Part shown: in pieces, positions 51,664 to 60,808 of the stretch
Layout: the number at the start of each line of letters is the position of its first letter
Numbering within the stretch: the stretch's first letter is position 1
From: Actinomycetota bacterium
GTDB lineage: Bacteria > Actinomycetota > Actinomycetes > Propionibacteriales > Propionibacteriaceae
DNA length: 64,000 nucleotides
Direction: 5' to 3'
Assembly (NCBI GenBank): GCA_020161755.1
Contig: JAIUOS010000010.1
Location: 1-64,000, forward strand
The notes under the pieces: model-generated
Database searches by the model: none
Seen by the model: only the letters and a program-made list of their open reading frames with translations
Told to the model about the DNA's origin: nothing
Translations under genes and position numbers: made by a program

Positions 51664-53565
51664 ATGCCCGCACTGCGTTCCCGCACCGTCACCCACGGCC
51701 GCAACATGGCCGGCGCCCGCGCCCTGTGGCGCGCGACCGGCCTGGTCGAGTCCGACTTCGGCAAGCCGATCGTGGCGATCGCCAACTCCTACACCCAGTT
51801 CGTGCCCGGGCACGTCCACCTCAAGGACTTGGGCGACCTGGTCGCGAGCGCGGTCGCCGAGGCCGGCGGCGTCGGCCGCGAGTTCAACACGATCGCCGTC
51901 GACGACGGCATCGCGATGGGCCACGGCGGCATGCTCTACTCGCTGCCCAGCCGCGAACTCATCGCCGACTCCGTCGAGTTCATGGTGAACGCGCACTGCG
52001 CGGACGCCCTGGTCTGCATCTCCAACTGCGACAAGATCACCCCGGGCATGCTGCTGGCCGCGCTGCGGCTGAACATCCCGACCGTGTTCGTCAGCGGCGG
52101 GCCGATGGAGGCCGGACGGATCCTCGGCTCGCGCGTGGTGACCGGCGCGCCCGACGAGGGCGGCTCGCAACGGCTCGACCTGATCGACGCGATGGTGAAG
52201 GCCGTCGACGAGGCGGTCAGCGACGACCAGATCGCCGCGATCGAGGAGAACGCCTGCCCCACCTGCGGCTCCTGCTCGGGCATGTTCACCGCCAACTCGA
52301 TGAACTGCCTCACCGAGGCGCTCGGGCTCTCACTGCCCGGCAACGGCTCGACCCTGGCCACCGCCTCCGCCCGCAAGGGCCTGTTCCTGGAGGCCGGACG
52401 GCTGGCCGTCGAGCTGGCCAACCGCTACTACGGCGAGGACGACGAGTCGGTGCTGCCGCGTGCGATCGCCACCCGGGAGGCCTTCGCCAACGCGATGCGG
52501 CTCGACATCGCGATGGGCGGCTCCACGAACACCGTGCTGCACATCCTGGCCGCGGCCCGCGAGGCCGGCGTCGACTTCACGATGACCGACATCGACGCGC
52601 TGTCGCGCGTGACGCCGTGCCTGAGCAAGGTGGCACCGAATACGACGAAGTACTACATGGAGGACGTCCACCGCGCGGGCGGCATGCCTGCCATCCTCGG
52701 CGAACTGCGCCGCGGCGGGCTGCTGGACGAGGACGTGCACGCCGTCCACTCCCGCTCGCTGGCCGAGTGGCTCGACACCTGGGACCTGCGCGGTGGCAAG
52801 GCGAGCCCCGAGGCGATCGACCTGTGGTACGCCGCGCCGGGCGGCGTCCGCACCACCCAGGCGTTCAGCTCCACCAACCGCTGGGCCGACCTCGACACCG
52901 ACAGCGCCGAGGGCTGCATCCGCTCGGTCGAGAACGCCTACACCGTCGAGGGCGGCCTGGCCGTGCTGAAGGGCAACCTCGCCGAGGACGGCTGCATCGT
53001 CAAGACCGCCGGCGTGCCGGCCGACCAGTGGGTCTTCCGCGGCCCGGCCGTGGTGACCGAGAGCCAGGAGGAGGCCGTCGAGGCCATCCTCGGCAAGCGG
53101 GTGCGGGCCGGGGACGTCGTCGTCGTGCGCTACGAGGGCCCCAAGGGCGGCCCCGGCATGCAGGAGATGCTCTACCCGACCTCCTACCTGAAGGGGCTGG
53201 GCCTCGGCCCCCAGTGCGCGCTGATCACCGACGGACGGTTCTCCGGCGGCTCGTCCGGGCTGTCGGTGGGCCACGTCTCGCCCGAGGCCGCCGCCGGTGG
53301 CGTGATCGGCCTGGTCGAGGACGGTGACCTGATCGAGTTCTCGATCCCCGACCGCTCCGTGACGCTGCTGGTGGACGACACCACGCTGGCCGAGCGGCGC
53401 GCGCGCCGCGACGAGCAGGGCTGGCGTCCGGCGAACCGGGAGCGCCAGGTGTCGGCAGCGCTGCGCGTGTACGCGTCCATGGCGCTGAGCGCCGACAAGG
53501 GCGCAGCCCGCGACGTGGAGCAGATCGAGAACCCCGCTCCGCGTCCCGCTCCGGCCACGGCCTGA
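51664..53565 (+). CDS. ilvD: Dihydroxy-acid dehydratase
   Basis: A 633-residue iron-sulfur dehydratase. Cluster cysteines are visible in [12 protein letters not shown] and [40 protein letters not shown] and [24 protein letters not shown] are the other family signatures, the latter carrying the base and sugar-like substrate contacts. It catalyses the penultimate step of valine, leucine and isoleucine synthesis. The other ilv genes are not in this window. Confidence 0.96.
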   Translation: MPALRSRTVTHGRNMAGARALWRATGLVESDFGKPIVAIANSYTQFVPGHVHLKDLGDLVASAVAEAGGVGREFNTIAVDDGIAMGHGGMLYSLPSRELIADSVEFMVNAHCADALVCISNCDKITPGMLLAALRLNIPTVFVSGGPMEAGRILGSRVVTGAPDEGGSQRLDLIDAMVKAVDEAVSDDQIAAIEENACPTCGSCSGMFTANSMNCLTEALGLSLPGNGSTLATASARKGLFLEAGRLAVELANRYYGEDDESVLPRAIATREAFANAMRLDIAMGGSTNTVLHILAAAREAGVDFTMTDIDALSRVTPCLSKVAPNTTKYYMEDVHRAGGMPAILGELRRGGLLDEDVHAVHSRSLAEWLDTWDLRGGKASPEAIDLWYAAPGGVRTTQAFSSTNRWADLDTDSAEGCIRSVENAYTVEGGLAVLKGNLAEDGCIVKTAGVPADQWVFRGPAVVTESQEEAVEAILGKRVRAGDVVVVRYEGPKGGPGMQEMLYPTSYLKGLGLGPQCALITDGRFSGGSSGLSVGHVSPEAAAGGVIGLVEDGDLIEFSIPDRSVTLLVDDTTLAERRARRDEQGWRPANRERQVSAALRVYASMALSADKGAARDVEQIENPAPRPAPATA

Positions 53566-53619
53566 ACCGGATGGCGACCCCCGCGACCGGCGTCCGTGGA
53601 CGCGTGTGAGGATGGAGTC

Positions 53620-54231
53620 GTGACCTCCAGACCACCGATCCGTGCCCTGCTGATGGACGCCGACGGCGTCACGCAGTACCCGCAGTCCGGCTGGCTGAAG
53701 GAGATGACGCGGCTCGGCGGGCCGCACTTCGTGATGGAGGCGTTCCGGCACGAGAAGACCACGCTCACCGGCGAGGTCGACCTGCACGAGATCCTCACCA
53801 GGCTGCTGCGCAGCGGCGAACGGACGGCGACCGCCAACGACATCCTCGAGGTCTGGTACCGGGTGGAGCTGGACCGGTTCATGCTCGACCTGGTCGACCG
53901 GGTTCGGGCGGCCGGCGTGATCACCGCGCTGGCCACCAACCAGCAGAGCTACCGGGGCGGGTTCATGCTCGCGAACCTGCCCTACGACGACCACTTCGAC
54001 CACCAGTTCCACTCCTTCCAGGTGGGGCTGGCGAAGCCCGACCCGGCGTTCTTCACCCACATCGTCGACACCCTCGGGGTGGCGCCGGAGGAGGCGGTGT
54101 TCGTCGACGACATGGCGGTGAACGTGCGGGGTGCCCGCAAGGCCGGTCTGAACGCCGTCCACTTCGCCGGCACCGACACCTACGGGCACCTGCGCTGCGC
54201 GCTGCGCGAGTTCGGCGTCCCCGGCATCTGA
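53620..54231 (+). CDS. HAD-family hydrolase (subfamily IA)
   Basis: A 203-residue protein from GTG 53620, preceded by GGATGGAG. Motif I LLMDADGVTQ (nucleophile Asp), motif II ALATNQQS, motif III K in GLAKPDPAFFTHIV and motif IV FVDDMAVNVRGARKAG. A small cap domain lies between motifs I and II. It is likely a phosphatase acting on a small phosphorylated metabolite, 54 nt after ilvD in the same direction. Confidence 0.88.
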   Translation: MTSRPPIRALLMDADGVTQYPQSGWLKEMTRLGGPHFVMEAFRHEKTTLTGEVDLHEILTRLLRSGERTATANDILEVWYRVELDRFMLDLVDRVRAAGVITALATNQQSYRGGFMLANLPYDDHFDHQFHSFQVGLAKPDPAFFTHIVDTLGVAPEEAVFVDDMAVNVRGARKAGLNAVHFAGTDTYGHLRCALREFGVPGI

Positions 54232-54272
54232 GCCCTGCCGCGCCGCGGCGGCGTCCCGACTGGGGCACCGGC

Positions 54273-54344
54273 CACAAACGCCCCCGATGTTGACAGACGC
54301 CCCCGAAATCTCGGGGGCGTCTGTCAACATCGGGGGCGTTTGTG
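54273..54344. repeat. Nested palindrome, hairpin family copy 3
   Basis: A 72-bp near-perfect hairpin with nested words CACAAACGCCCCCGATGTT and ACAGACGCCCCCGAAATC and their complements. It has the same architecture and words as copy 1 at 28622-28695. It lies between two genes on the same strand, ending 19 nt before the next start codon, and could trap transcripts or block read-through. Confidence 0.8.
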
Positions 54345-54362
54345 AGGGAGTAGCCTCGCCGG

Positions 54363-54914
54363 GTGATCGAGTACAGCCTGACCCCCGACGACCTGGTCGC
54401 CTACGCGTCCTGGCGGGCGCAGGCCGCGGGCGAGGAGGACGCGCAGGTCCGCCGGTACCGCCTGACCGGCGCCTGGCTCGCGGGCGCCGTCGCGTACCTG
54501 GTGGTCTTCGCGATCTCGACCCTGCCGCTGCTGCTGGCCGGGCAGCTGCCGCTGGCGGGTTTCACCGAGCTGCTGGACATCGCGGTGGGCCTGGCCGTGG
54601 GCTGGTGGGAGTGGCGGCACGGACGCCTCGGCGCGTGGCTGCTGCTGCGTCGCTACCGCACCAAGGCCCGCGTGTCCCTGGAGAAGTCGGGGGCCGCTCG
54701 CCGGATCACGCTCGACGCGGACGGCCTCACGGTCGCCGCCGGCGAGCGTGCCGCGCACGTCCCGTGGGCGCAGGTGACCGGGCTCGCCGAGACCGCCGAC
54801 CACCTGTTCATCCTGACCGGCGACACCGCCGCGCACGTGGTGCCCAAGCGGGTCGCCCCGGACGCCGTCGCGGCACTGGCGGCCGAGATCCGGTCACACC
54901 TCGTCAGCGGGTGA
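54363..54914 (+). CDS. YcxB-like membrane protein
   Basis: A 183-residue protein with a GTG start. Two membrane helices (GAWLAGAVAYLVVFAISTLPLLLA, LAGFTELLDIAVGLAVGWW) precede a YcxB-type C-terminal domain (ITLDADGLTVAAGERAAHVPWAQVTGLAETADHLFILTG). Function unknown. It converges on the F420-reductase-like gene with an 11-nt overlap of the 3' ends. A related, broken gene lies at 55638. Confidence 0.75.
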   Translation: MIEYSLTPDDLVAYASWRAQAAGEEDAQVRRYRLTGAWLAGAVAYLVVFAISTLPLLLAGQLPLAGFTELLDIAVGLAVGWWEWRHGRLGAWLLLRRYRTKARVSLEKSGAARRITLDADGLTVAAGERAAHVPWAQVTGLAETADHLFILTGDTAAHVVPKRVAPDAVAALAAEIRSHLVSG

Positions 54915-55479
54915 CGGCGAAGCCGCCCGTCCAGCCCACCTTCTCGCCGATCGCCAGCCCCACCTGGAGGAAGCCCATCGCCTCCAGCTCGCGGGCGCGG
55001 GCCAGCGAACCGGCGTCGATCGCCCGCAGGCCGCCGGCCACCACGGCGTCCGCCAGCACCTGCTTGGCGTCCGCGTCGTCGCCGGCGATCAGGACGGTGG
55101 TCGGGAGCCCGCCGACCTGCTTGCTGGCGAGGGTCGCGGCGAAGGTGGTGTTGAAGGCCTTCAGGACGCTCGCGTCGGGCAGCTTCACCTGGAGCTCGGC
55201 CGCGGCCGAGCTGCCGGCGGGCACCGTGAGCGAGTCGAACGTCTCGAAGTTGATGGGGTTGGTGAGGTCGACCACGACCTTGCCGGCGAGCTGGTCGCCG
55301 TAGGCGTCCACGACGCTGGCGAGCGCGGGGTACGGAACCGCCAGGACGACCACGTCGCCCAGCGGCGCGGAGCCGGTCTCCTCGTGGCTGACGAGGGTGA
55401 CCTCGCTGCCGCCGTCGGTGAGGACGCCGCCGATCGCCGTGCCCATGTTGCCGGTGCCGATGATGGTGAAGCTCGCCAT
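54904..55479 (-). CDS. NADPH-dependent F420 reductase-like dinucleotide-binding protein
   Basis: A 191-residue protein from ATG 55479. FTIIGTGNMGTAIGGVL is a Rossmann motif, VVLAVPYPAL and VVDLTNPINF are the Fno/NmrA-like F420 reductase signatures, and VLKAFNTTFAATLAS is the conserved loop. It would transfer hydride between NADPH and F420 or a similar substrate. No F420 synthesis gene lies nearby, and some relatives act on other substrates. Confidence 0.82.
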   Translation of the reverse strand: MASFTIIGTGNMGTAIGGVLTDGGSEVTLVSHEETGSAPLGDVVVLAVPYPALASVVDAYGDQLAGKVVVDLTNPINFETFDSLTVPAGSSAAAELQVKLPDASVLKAFNTTFAATLASKQVGGLPTTVLIAGDDADAKQVLADAVVAGGLRAIDAGSLARARELEAMGFLQVGLAIGEKVGWTGGFAVTR

Positions 55480-55637
55480 GGATCCGCTCCTCACGCTGTA
55501 GTTGCAGTTTCAACCACAAGGCTAGGCGTGGGTGAAGAGGCAACGACAGGAGGAATTGTGGGTAGTTGGCGCGGGTCGGGTGTACGGGTTCCCGCGTTCG
55601 GCGTCCGGGCGGCGGCGCCACGCGATAGCCTCCGCCC

Positions 55638-56854
55638 GTGGAACACCGGGTCGCCGCCAGGGCCGCGGACTACGTCCTCACCGAGGCCGATCATTTCGCT
55701 TTCAGGCACTGGACGGCCAGGGCGAGCGGCAACTGGGCGCACACGGTGAAGAGTGCCCGCGCAACGGGTGCCCTGGCGGTGTCCGCGGGGGTGGGCCTCG
55801 GCACGCTCGTGGTCGCGTCCACCGACCCCTCCGGGCCGAGGTTCGCCACTTGGCGCCTGGTCGCACTGGTGACCGCACTGAGCTTCCTCCTGGCCTGGAC
55901 GGTGGGCCGCCGACCGGCCGAGGCCGCCGTGGACGCGCACAGCCGGTGGCTGATGCGTCGCTACCGGAGGACCCAGGACGACGACGGCGTCCGACGCGCC
56001 GGGGTGGACCACACCGGCCTGACCATCGTTCTCTCCGAAGGGGCCGCGCACTGGGACTGGGCGGCGCTCTCGTCCGTCGGCGAGACACCGTCGCACTGGG
56101 TGGTCGCGACGCGGAATGCCCTGTGGCACACCGGTTTCGCCATCCCACGGCGGACGCCGGCGCGGACGCGCTCGGCGCCGAGCTCCGGGAACTGCTGGAT
56201 GCACACGCCGGGACGCTGGCGCCCCCGCTCGACGCGCACCCGGAAGCCGTCAACTTCGTTCTCACCCTCCCCGAACTGCAACAGCGCACGGCGTGGGACG
56301 GGGACCGCGGCGCGTACGACCACCTCGTGGCGGCTCGCCGGCTCCGTGAGATGGCATCGGTCCTCGCGTTCGTTCCGGTGCTTGGCTTCCTCTGGTGGCC
56401 GGCGTGGGGCGGCTACGAGGCGTCCGCCCTGGTGCCCGCGGCGGTGGTGACCGTGGGTGTGGTCGTGGGGACGGCGTGGGCGTGGCACACCGCCCTTCGA
56501 CGAGAGGTCGTCCGTCTGCTCGGGTGCACCGAGCTCGCGTGGACACGGGACGCGCAGGACGAACGCGGGCCGACCAGCGTCTGGCTGGGCGTCGACGGGG
56601 TGAACCTGCGGTACGTCAACCGCTGGTACCACTTCGCGTGGAGCCGGATCAGCCAGGTGACCGACACCGGCGAGCTCGTTCTGTTCGATGCCGACGGGCT
56701 CGGCGTGGCGATGCCCTACCGTGCCGACCCACCGCGCGTCGCTGCGATGTCGGCAGGGCTGCGGGCACGGGCCGCCGGCCGTCCCACGACGCACCACCCC
56801 GGCCGGAAGGGGGACAGCCCCCTTTCCGTTCAACCGGCCGCCCCCCGACGCTAG
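55638..56854 (+). pseudogene. Tandem YcxB-like membrane protein, frameshifted
   Basis: Frame one (from GTG 55638) gives two membrane helices and a first YcxB-like domain (VDHTGLTIVLSEGAAHWDWAALSSVGETPSHWVVATRNALW). Near 56142, adding one C to a CCC run would continue into frame two, which gives helices (MASVLAFVPVLGFLWWPAW, ALVPAAVVTVGVVVGTAWAWH) and a second domain (VWLGVDGVNLRYVNRWYHFAWSRISQVTDTGELVLFDADG). Intact, it would be an internal duplication of the YcxB unit of about 405 residues. The last codons contain a GGGGACAGCCCC hairpin like the array at 63909. The shift may be a sequencing error. Confidence 0.65.
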
Positions 56855-57483
56855 GGAGCCAGTCGCTCCTTGACCCACTTCCCGCCGTCGAGGCGGAAGC
56901 GGACGCGGTCGTGCAGGCGACTCCGGCGTCCCTGCCAGAACTCCCAGGTGTCGGGGACGACGCGGAAGCCGCCCCAGTGGTCCGGGCGCGGCGGGTTGAG
57001 CCCGAACTGCGCGGACGCCTTCGCGGCGTTGGCCACCAGCACGCCACGGTTGGGGATCACCTCGCTCTGCGGGGACGCCCAGGCGCCCAGGCGGGAGTCG
57101 AGCGGGCGGGTGACGAAGTAGGCGTCCGACTCCTCGGCGGAGGTGCGCTCCACGCGTCCCTCGATGCGGATCACGCGCTCGAGCTCGGGCCAGTGGAACT
57201 GGAGCGCCGCCACCGGGTGCGCGGTGAGCTCGCGTCCCTTGCGGCTGTCGTAGTTGGTGAACAGCACCAGCCCGCGCTCGTCGGCGGACTTCAGCAGCAC
57301 CACCCGGGTGGACGGACGCCCGTCCGCGCCCACGGTGGCCAGGGTCATCGCGGTCGGCTCGGGCACCTTCGCGGCGGTCGCGTCGGCGAGCCAACGCTGG
57401 AACAGGGCCAGCGGCGCGCCCCCGGCGTCCGCCTCGTCGAGGCTGCCGCGTTCGTAGCTCTTGCGCACGTCCGAGAGGTCCAC
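56851..57483 (-). CDS. pdxH: Pyridoxamine 5'-phosphate oxidase
   Basis: A 210-residue FMN enzyme. It starts [20 protein letters not shown]. Conserved regions are [42 protein letters not shown], the substrate region [11 protein letters not shown], the PNPOx C-terminal dimer motif [20 protein letters not shown], and the end WVKERLAP. It oxidises pyridoxine or pyridoxamine phosphate to PLP. Its 3' end overlaps the convergent YcxB-like gene by 4 nt. Confidence 0.95.
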   Translation of the reverse strand: MDLSDVRKSYERGSLDEADAGGAPLALFQRWLADATAAKVPEPTAMTLATVGADGRPSTRVVLLKSADERGLVLFTNYDSRKGRELTAHPVAALQFHWPELERVIRIEGRVERTSAEESDAYFVTRPLDSRLGAWASPQSEVIPNRGVLVANAAKASAQFGLNPPRPDHWGGFRVVPDTWEFWQGRRSRLHDRVRFRLDGGKWVKERLAP

Positions 57484-57519
57484 GGACGCAGCTTAGGCGC
57501 GCCCGCCCCGGCCGGCGGA

Positions 57520-57663
57520 GATCCGTCCCCATCTCGGTCCGGGACCGAATCAGGAACCGTCCCCGATTCCGTCCGGGACCGGATTGGGGACGGTTCCGAA
57601 CTCGGTCCGGGACCGGATTGGGGACGGTTCCGAACTCGGTCCGGGACCGGATTGGGGACGGAC
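57520..57663. repeat. REP-like array E (34-bp unit, different palindrome)
   Basis: Units start with GGGGACGG at 57586, 57620 and 57654, a 34-bp period, and carry the palindrome CGGTCCGGGACCG instead of CCGCC/GGCGG. To the left of about 57566 the units are inverted (GAACCGTCCCC). The left end is a part-unit GATCCGTCCCC, as in array B. Same leader, different stem: a second REP class. Confidence 0.85.
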
Positions 57664-57676
57664 CTTCAGAGCCAAC

Positions 57677-58489
57677 TCAGCGCTGGAGCAGGCCCGCCAT
57701 CTGGTCGGCGATCATCGTCATCGCGCGCTCGGGGAGCAGGCGGGTGAACAGATCCATCATCCGCGCGTCACGGCCGACGAGCACCCGGTAGGCGCCCTTC
57801 TCCATGCCCGCGATGATGATGTCCGCGGCCTCCTTCGGCGGCAGCACCTTCTGGTTGGCCGCGTTCTCGTTCGCCCCGGCCACGGCGGGCGCGTGGACGC
57901 CGCTGTTCTCGGTGATGCTCGTCGCCACCGCCCCCGGGAACACCACCGTCACCCGCACCGGGGTGCCGCGCAGCTCGGCGTGCAGCCCCTCGGTGAGCAG
58001 CTTCACCGCCGCCTTGGACGCGCCGTAGACCGTCTGGCCGGGCACCGGGATGAACTCCCCCATGCTCGACACGTTCACCAGCGCGGCCTGCGGACGCTTC
58101 ATCAGCTCGGGCAGGAACGCCCGCACCATGTGCACCACGCCCCAGAAGTTCACCATCAGCACCCGCTCGATGTCGGCCGACTCAAGCTCGGAGAAGTGCA
58201 CGAACTTCTGGATGATCCCGGCCACGTTCAGCAGCCCGTCCACCGACCCGTGCGCAGCCACGACCGCCGCCGGGAGCGCCGCCACCGCCTCGGCGTCCGT
58301 CACGTTCACCACGTGGGTGCTGAGCCGGTCGGCGTTGCGTCCGGCGAGCTCGGCCGTGCCGGTCAGCCGCTCGGCGCTCAGGTCGACCGCGGCCACCCGG
58401 CCGCCGCGCTCCAGCAGCCCCAGGACCACCTCACGCCCGATGCCGCTGCCACCCCCGGTGACCACGAACACCTTTCCCGCAACCTGCAT
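57677..58489 (-). CDS. Short-chain dehydrogenase/reductase
   Basis: A 270-residue classical SDR. Cofactor motif VTGGGSGIGREVVLGLLERGG, NAG-type motif LLNVAGI, catalytic Ser in LVNVSSM and YxxxK in VYGASKAAVKLL. It lies 39 nt after the start-side of a KstD-like flavoprotein gene in the same direction, so both may act on one steroid-like or lipid substrate. Substrate unproven. Confidence 0.88.
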   Translation of the reverse strand: MQVAGKVFVVTGGGSGIGREVVLGLLERGGRVAAVDLSAERLTGTAELAGRNADRLSTHVVNVTDAEAVAALPAAVVAAHGSVDGLLNVAGIIQKFVHFSELESADIERVLMVNFWGVVHMVRAFLPELMKRPQAALVNVSSMGEFIPVPGQTVYGASKAAVKLLTEGLHAELRGTPVRVTVVFPGAVATSITENSGVHAPAVAGANENAANQKVLPPKEAADIIIAGMEKGAYRVLVGRDARMMDLFTRLLPERAMTMIADQMAGLLQR

Positions 58490-58528
58490 TGTCGTTCCTC
58501 TCGTTCTGTTCTGGTCGTGAAGGGACGG

Positions 58529-60187
58529 TCAGTGGGTGGCCGCGTGCCGGGCCGCGAGGTGCCCGAACACGGCCGCCGGCCCGAGCGTCGAGCCCGGTCC
58601 GGGGTAGGTGCGCCCCATCACCGAGGCCGAGTTGTTGCCGGCCGCGTACAGGCCGTCGATCACCGTCCCGTCGTCGCGCAGGACGCGTGCGCAGGCGTCG
58701 GTGACCAGCCCGCCTTTGGTGCCGAGGTCGCCGGGCACCACCTGGACCGCGGTGAACGGCCCCTTCTCCAACGGTCCGAGGTTCGGGTTCGGCCGCACCA
58801 GCGGATCGCCGTAGTAGCGGTCGTAGGCGGAGTTGCCGCGTCCGAAGTCGGCGTCCACCCCCGAACGGCAGAAGCCGTTGAAGCGCTCGACCGTCCGTGC
58901 GAGCCGGCGCGCGTCGACGCCGATGCGCACCGCCAAGTCGGCCAGCGTCGGCGCCTTCACCAGCACGCCGGCCTCGGTCATCGCCTTCACGGCCCGGGGG
59001 TCCAGCGCGTAGGAGCGCAGGTAACGGCGCGCGTGCCGGGCGTCGGTGATCATCCAGCAGGTGCCGGGGACGGTCTCGGCGCGCGCCAGCATGTGGTGGC
59101 CCAGGTCGACGTAGGACTCCGACTCGTTCGCGAACCGTTCGCCGCCCGCGTCGACGATGAGCGAGAACGGCATCGACCGCTCGCTCACCATGAACGCGGC
59201 CGAACCGCCCGGCGACACCGCCGGCACCGACCCGCCCCACCAGGCGTCGTCCATCAGGTCGACCGCCGCGCCGATGCCCTGCGCGACCTCGATCGCGGTA
59301 CCCAGGTTGCCCCGCGAGCCGGACGACGCCGTGCCGTCCACGCCCTGGTAGCGCTCGCGCCACTCGGCGTTGTGGTCGAAACCGCCGCCGCCGAGCACCA
59401 CGCCGCGGGTCGCCCGGATGCGTCGGGTCAGGCCTCCCGTGGTGGTGCGGACGCCGGCCACGCGGCCGTCCTCGACGATCAGCTCCTCGACCGGGGACGA
59501 GAGCCGCACCTGCACCCCCAGCCGCAGCGCGACGTCCAGCAGGGACGCGGTCACCGCGGCCCCCATGCCCACGCACTGCTGGCGACGGGCGAGGGTGCCG
59601 AGCACCCGGAACACCACCTGCGCGCCGCGGACCAGCCCGGACGGTGTCGACCACGCGCGGGACAGCAGCCAGAAGTCGTCGGTCTTCACCGGCGCCGGCA
59701 CCCCGTCCTGCCCGCGCGAGGTCTGCCACCACTCGCCGATCCGGTGCACGTCGAACGGCTCGACCTCTACCGCGCGGCCGATCTTGCCGCCGGGGAGCTC
59801 GGGGTAGTAGTCGGGGTAGTCGGTCGCCCGCGCGAACCGGACGCCGTGGCGCTCGGCCAGGTCGACGAACCCGGCGACGCCGTCGACGAACGCCTCCTTG
59901 CGTTCGCGTGACGCCGCCGGGCCGGCCTCCCCCACGGTCGCTTCCAGGTAGTCCAGCGCCTCTTCGCGGGAGTCGCCCACCCCGTCGCGCTGCATCAGGG
60001 CGTTGTTCGGCAGCCACAGGCCGCCGCCGGACATCGCGCTACTGCCGCCCCAACGGTCGGTGCTCTCCAGCACCAGGACCGACAGCCCCGCGTCCGCCGC
60101 GGTGATGGCCGCCGAGAGCGCCGCCACGCCCGTGCCGGCGACCACCAGGTCGCGCTCCTCGTCCCAGTTCGCATTGGTGTCGTTCAT
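58529..60187 (-). CDS. FAD-dependent oxidoreductase, 3-ketosteroid dehydrogenase-like
   Basis: A 552-residue flavoprotein from ATG 60187. FAD motif DLVVAGTGVAALSAAITAADAGLSVLVLE, GGSSAMSGGGLWLPNN, VVLGGGGFDHN, DAGGERFANESESY, and C-terminal GLYAAGNNSASVMGRTYPGPGSTLGPAAVFG are the KstD/fumarate reductase-type blocks. The NNSASVMGRTYPGPG end is typical of 3-ketosteroid-delta1-dehydrogenases and delta4-dehydrogenases. It is divergent from a TetR gene with a palindromic operator between them. A lone steroid-like oxidation step is plausible; no wider steroid cluster is present here. Confidence 0.85.
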   Translation of the reverse strand: MNDTNANWDEERDLVVAGTGVAALSAAITAADAGLSVLVLESTDRWGGSSAMSGGGLWLPNNALMQRDGVGDSREEALDYLEATVGEAGPAASRERKEAFVDGVAGFVDLAERHGVRFARATDYPDYYPELPGGKIGRAVEVEPFDVHRIGEWWQTSRGQDGVPAPVKTDDFWLLSRAWSTPSGLVRGAQVVFRVLGTLARRQQCVGMGAAVTASLLDVALRLGVQVRLSSPVEELIVEDGRVAGVRTTTGGLTRRIRATRGVVLGGGGFDHNAEWRERYQGVDGTASSGSRGNLGTAIEVAQGIGAAVDLMDDAWWGGSVPAVSPGGSAAFMVSERSMPFSLIVDAGGERFANESESYVDLGHHMLARAETVPGTCWMITDARHARRYLRSYALDPRAVKAMTEAGVLVKAPTLADLAVRIGVDARRLARTVERFNGFCRSGVDADFGRGNSAYDRYYGDPLVRPNPNLGPLEKGPFTAVQVVPGDLGTKGGLVTDACARVLRDDGTVIDGLYAAGNNSASVMGRTYPGPGSTLGPAAVFGHLAARHAATH

Positions 60188-60209
60188 GGTCGTCTCCGGT
60201 CCGTGAGCA

Positions 60210-60231
60210 ACCGGACAACCCTGTCCGGTTC
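60210..60231. promoter_or_regulatory. TetR-type operator
   Basis: Palindrome AACCGGACA-N4-TGTCCGGTT lies between the divergent flavoprotein and TetR genes, 14 nt before the TetR start chosen here. Probable binding site for the TetR regulator controlling both directions. Confidence 0.75.
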
Positions 60232-60244
60232 TAGACTTCCCAGC

Positions 60245-60808
60245 ATGCCGGGCACTGCCACACCACGCAATAGGGGGCCGGCCGCTGCCGCCGAGAACCG
60301 GGCGGCGATCCTCGTCGCGGCCCACGAGCTGTTCGCCAGGCAGGGCTACCAGGTACCGCTGAGCGCGATCGCGCGGGCGGCCGGAGTGGGCCAGGGCGTG
60401 CTGTACCGGCACTTCCCCGACCGGCTCGCGCTGGCCTGGGCGGTGTTCGCCGACAACTTCGCCGAGCTCGACCGCCTCGCCGCCACCACGCCCGGCCCGG
60501 AGTGCTTCGGGGTGCTGTGGCGCCGGCTGGTCGCGTACGTGGCCGCGTCCAACGCCTTCATCGAGGTCGTGGTCGAAACCCGCAGCCGTCCGCCGGCCGA
60601 CGTGGGCGAGGAGCGGCTCGAGCTCCTGATCGCCGAGCCGCTGGCCCGCGCGCAGGAGTCCGGGTTGGCGGACCCGGCGTGGACGCCGCGGGACGTGCTG
60701 CTGCTGCTCAACATGGTCTACGGGCTGGTGCTCGCCCACCCCGAGCCGGAGGAGGCGGCGGACGCGGTGCGCCGCGGCCTGGAGCTCATCGACCCCCGGC
60801 TGGTCTGA
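60245..60808 (+). CDS. TetR-family transcriptional regulator
   Basis: A 187-residue regulator from ATG 60245. An upstream in-frame start at 60203 would place the operator inside the gene, so it was rejected. The N-terminal HTH is NRAAILVAAHELFARQGYQVPLSAIARAAGVGQGVLYRHFPDRLAL; the C-terminal ligand domain has DVLLLLNMVYGLVLAHP. It probably represses the divergent KstD-like gene and itself. The 3' end overlaps the FolP2-type gene by 23 nt. Confidence 0.9.
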   Translation: MPGTATPRNRGPAAAAENRAAILVAAHELFARQGYQVPLSAIARAAGVGQGVLYRHFPDRLALAWAVFADNFAELDRLAATTPGPECFGVLWRRLVAYVAASNAFIEVVVETRSRPPADVGEERLELLIAEPLARAQESGLADPAWTPRDVLLLLNMVYGLVLAHPEPEEAADAVRRGLELIDPRLV

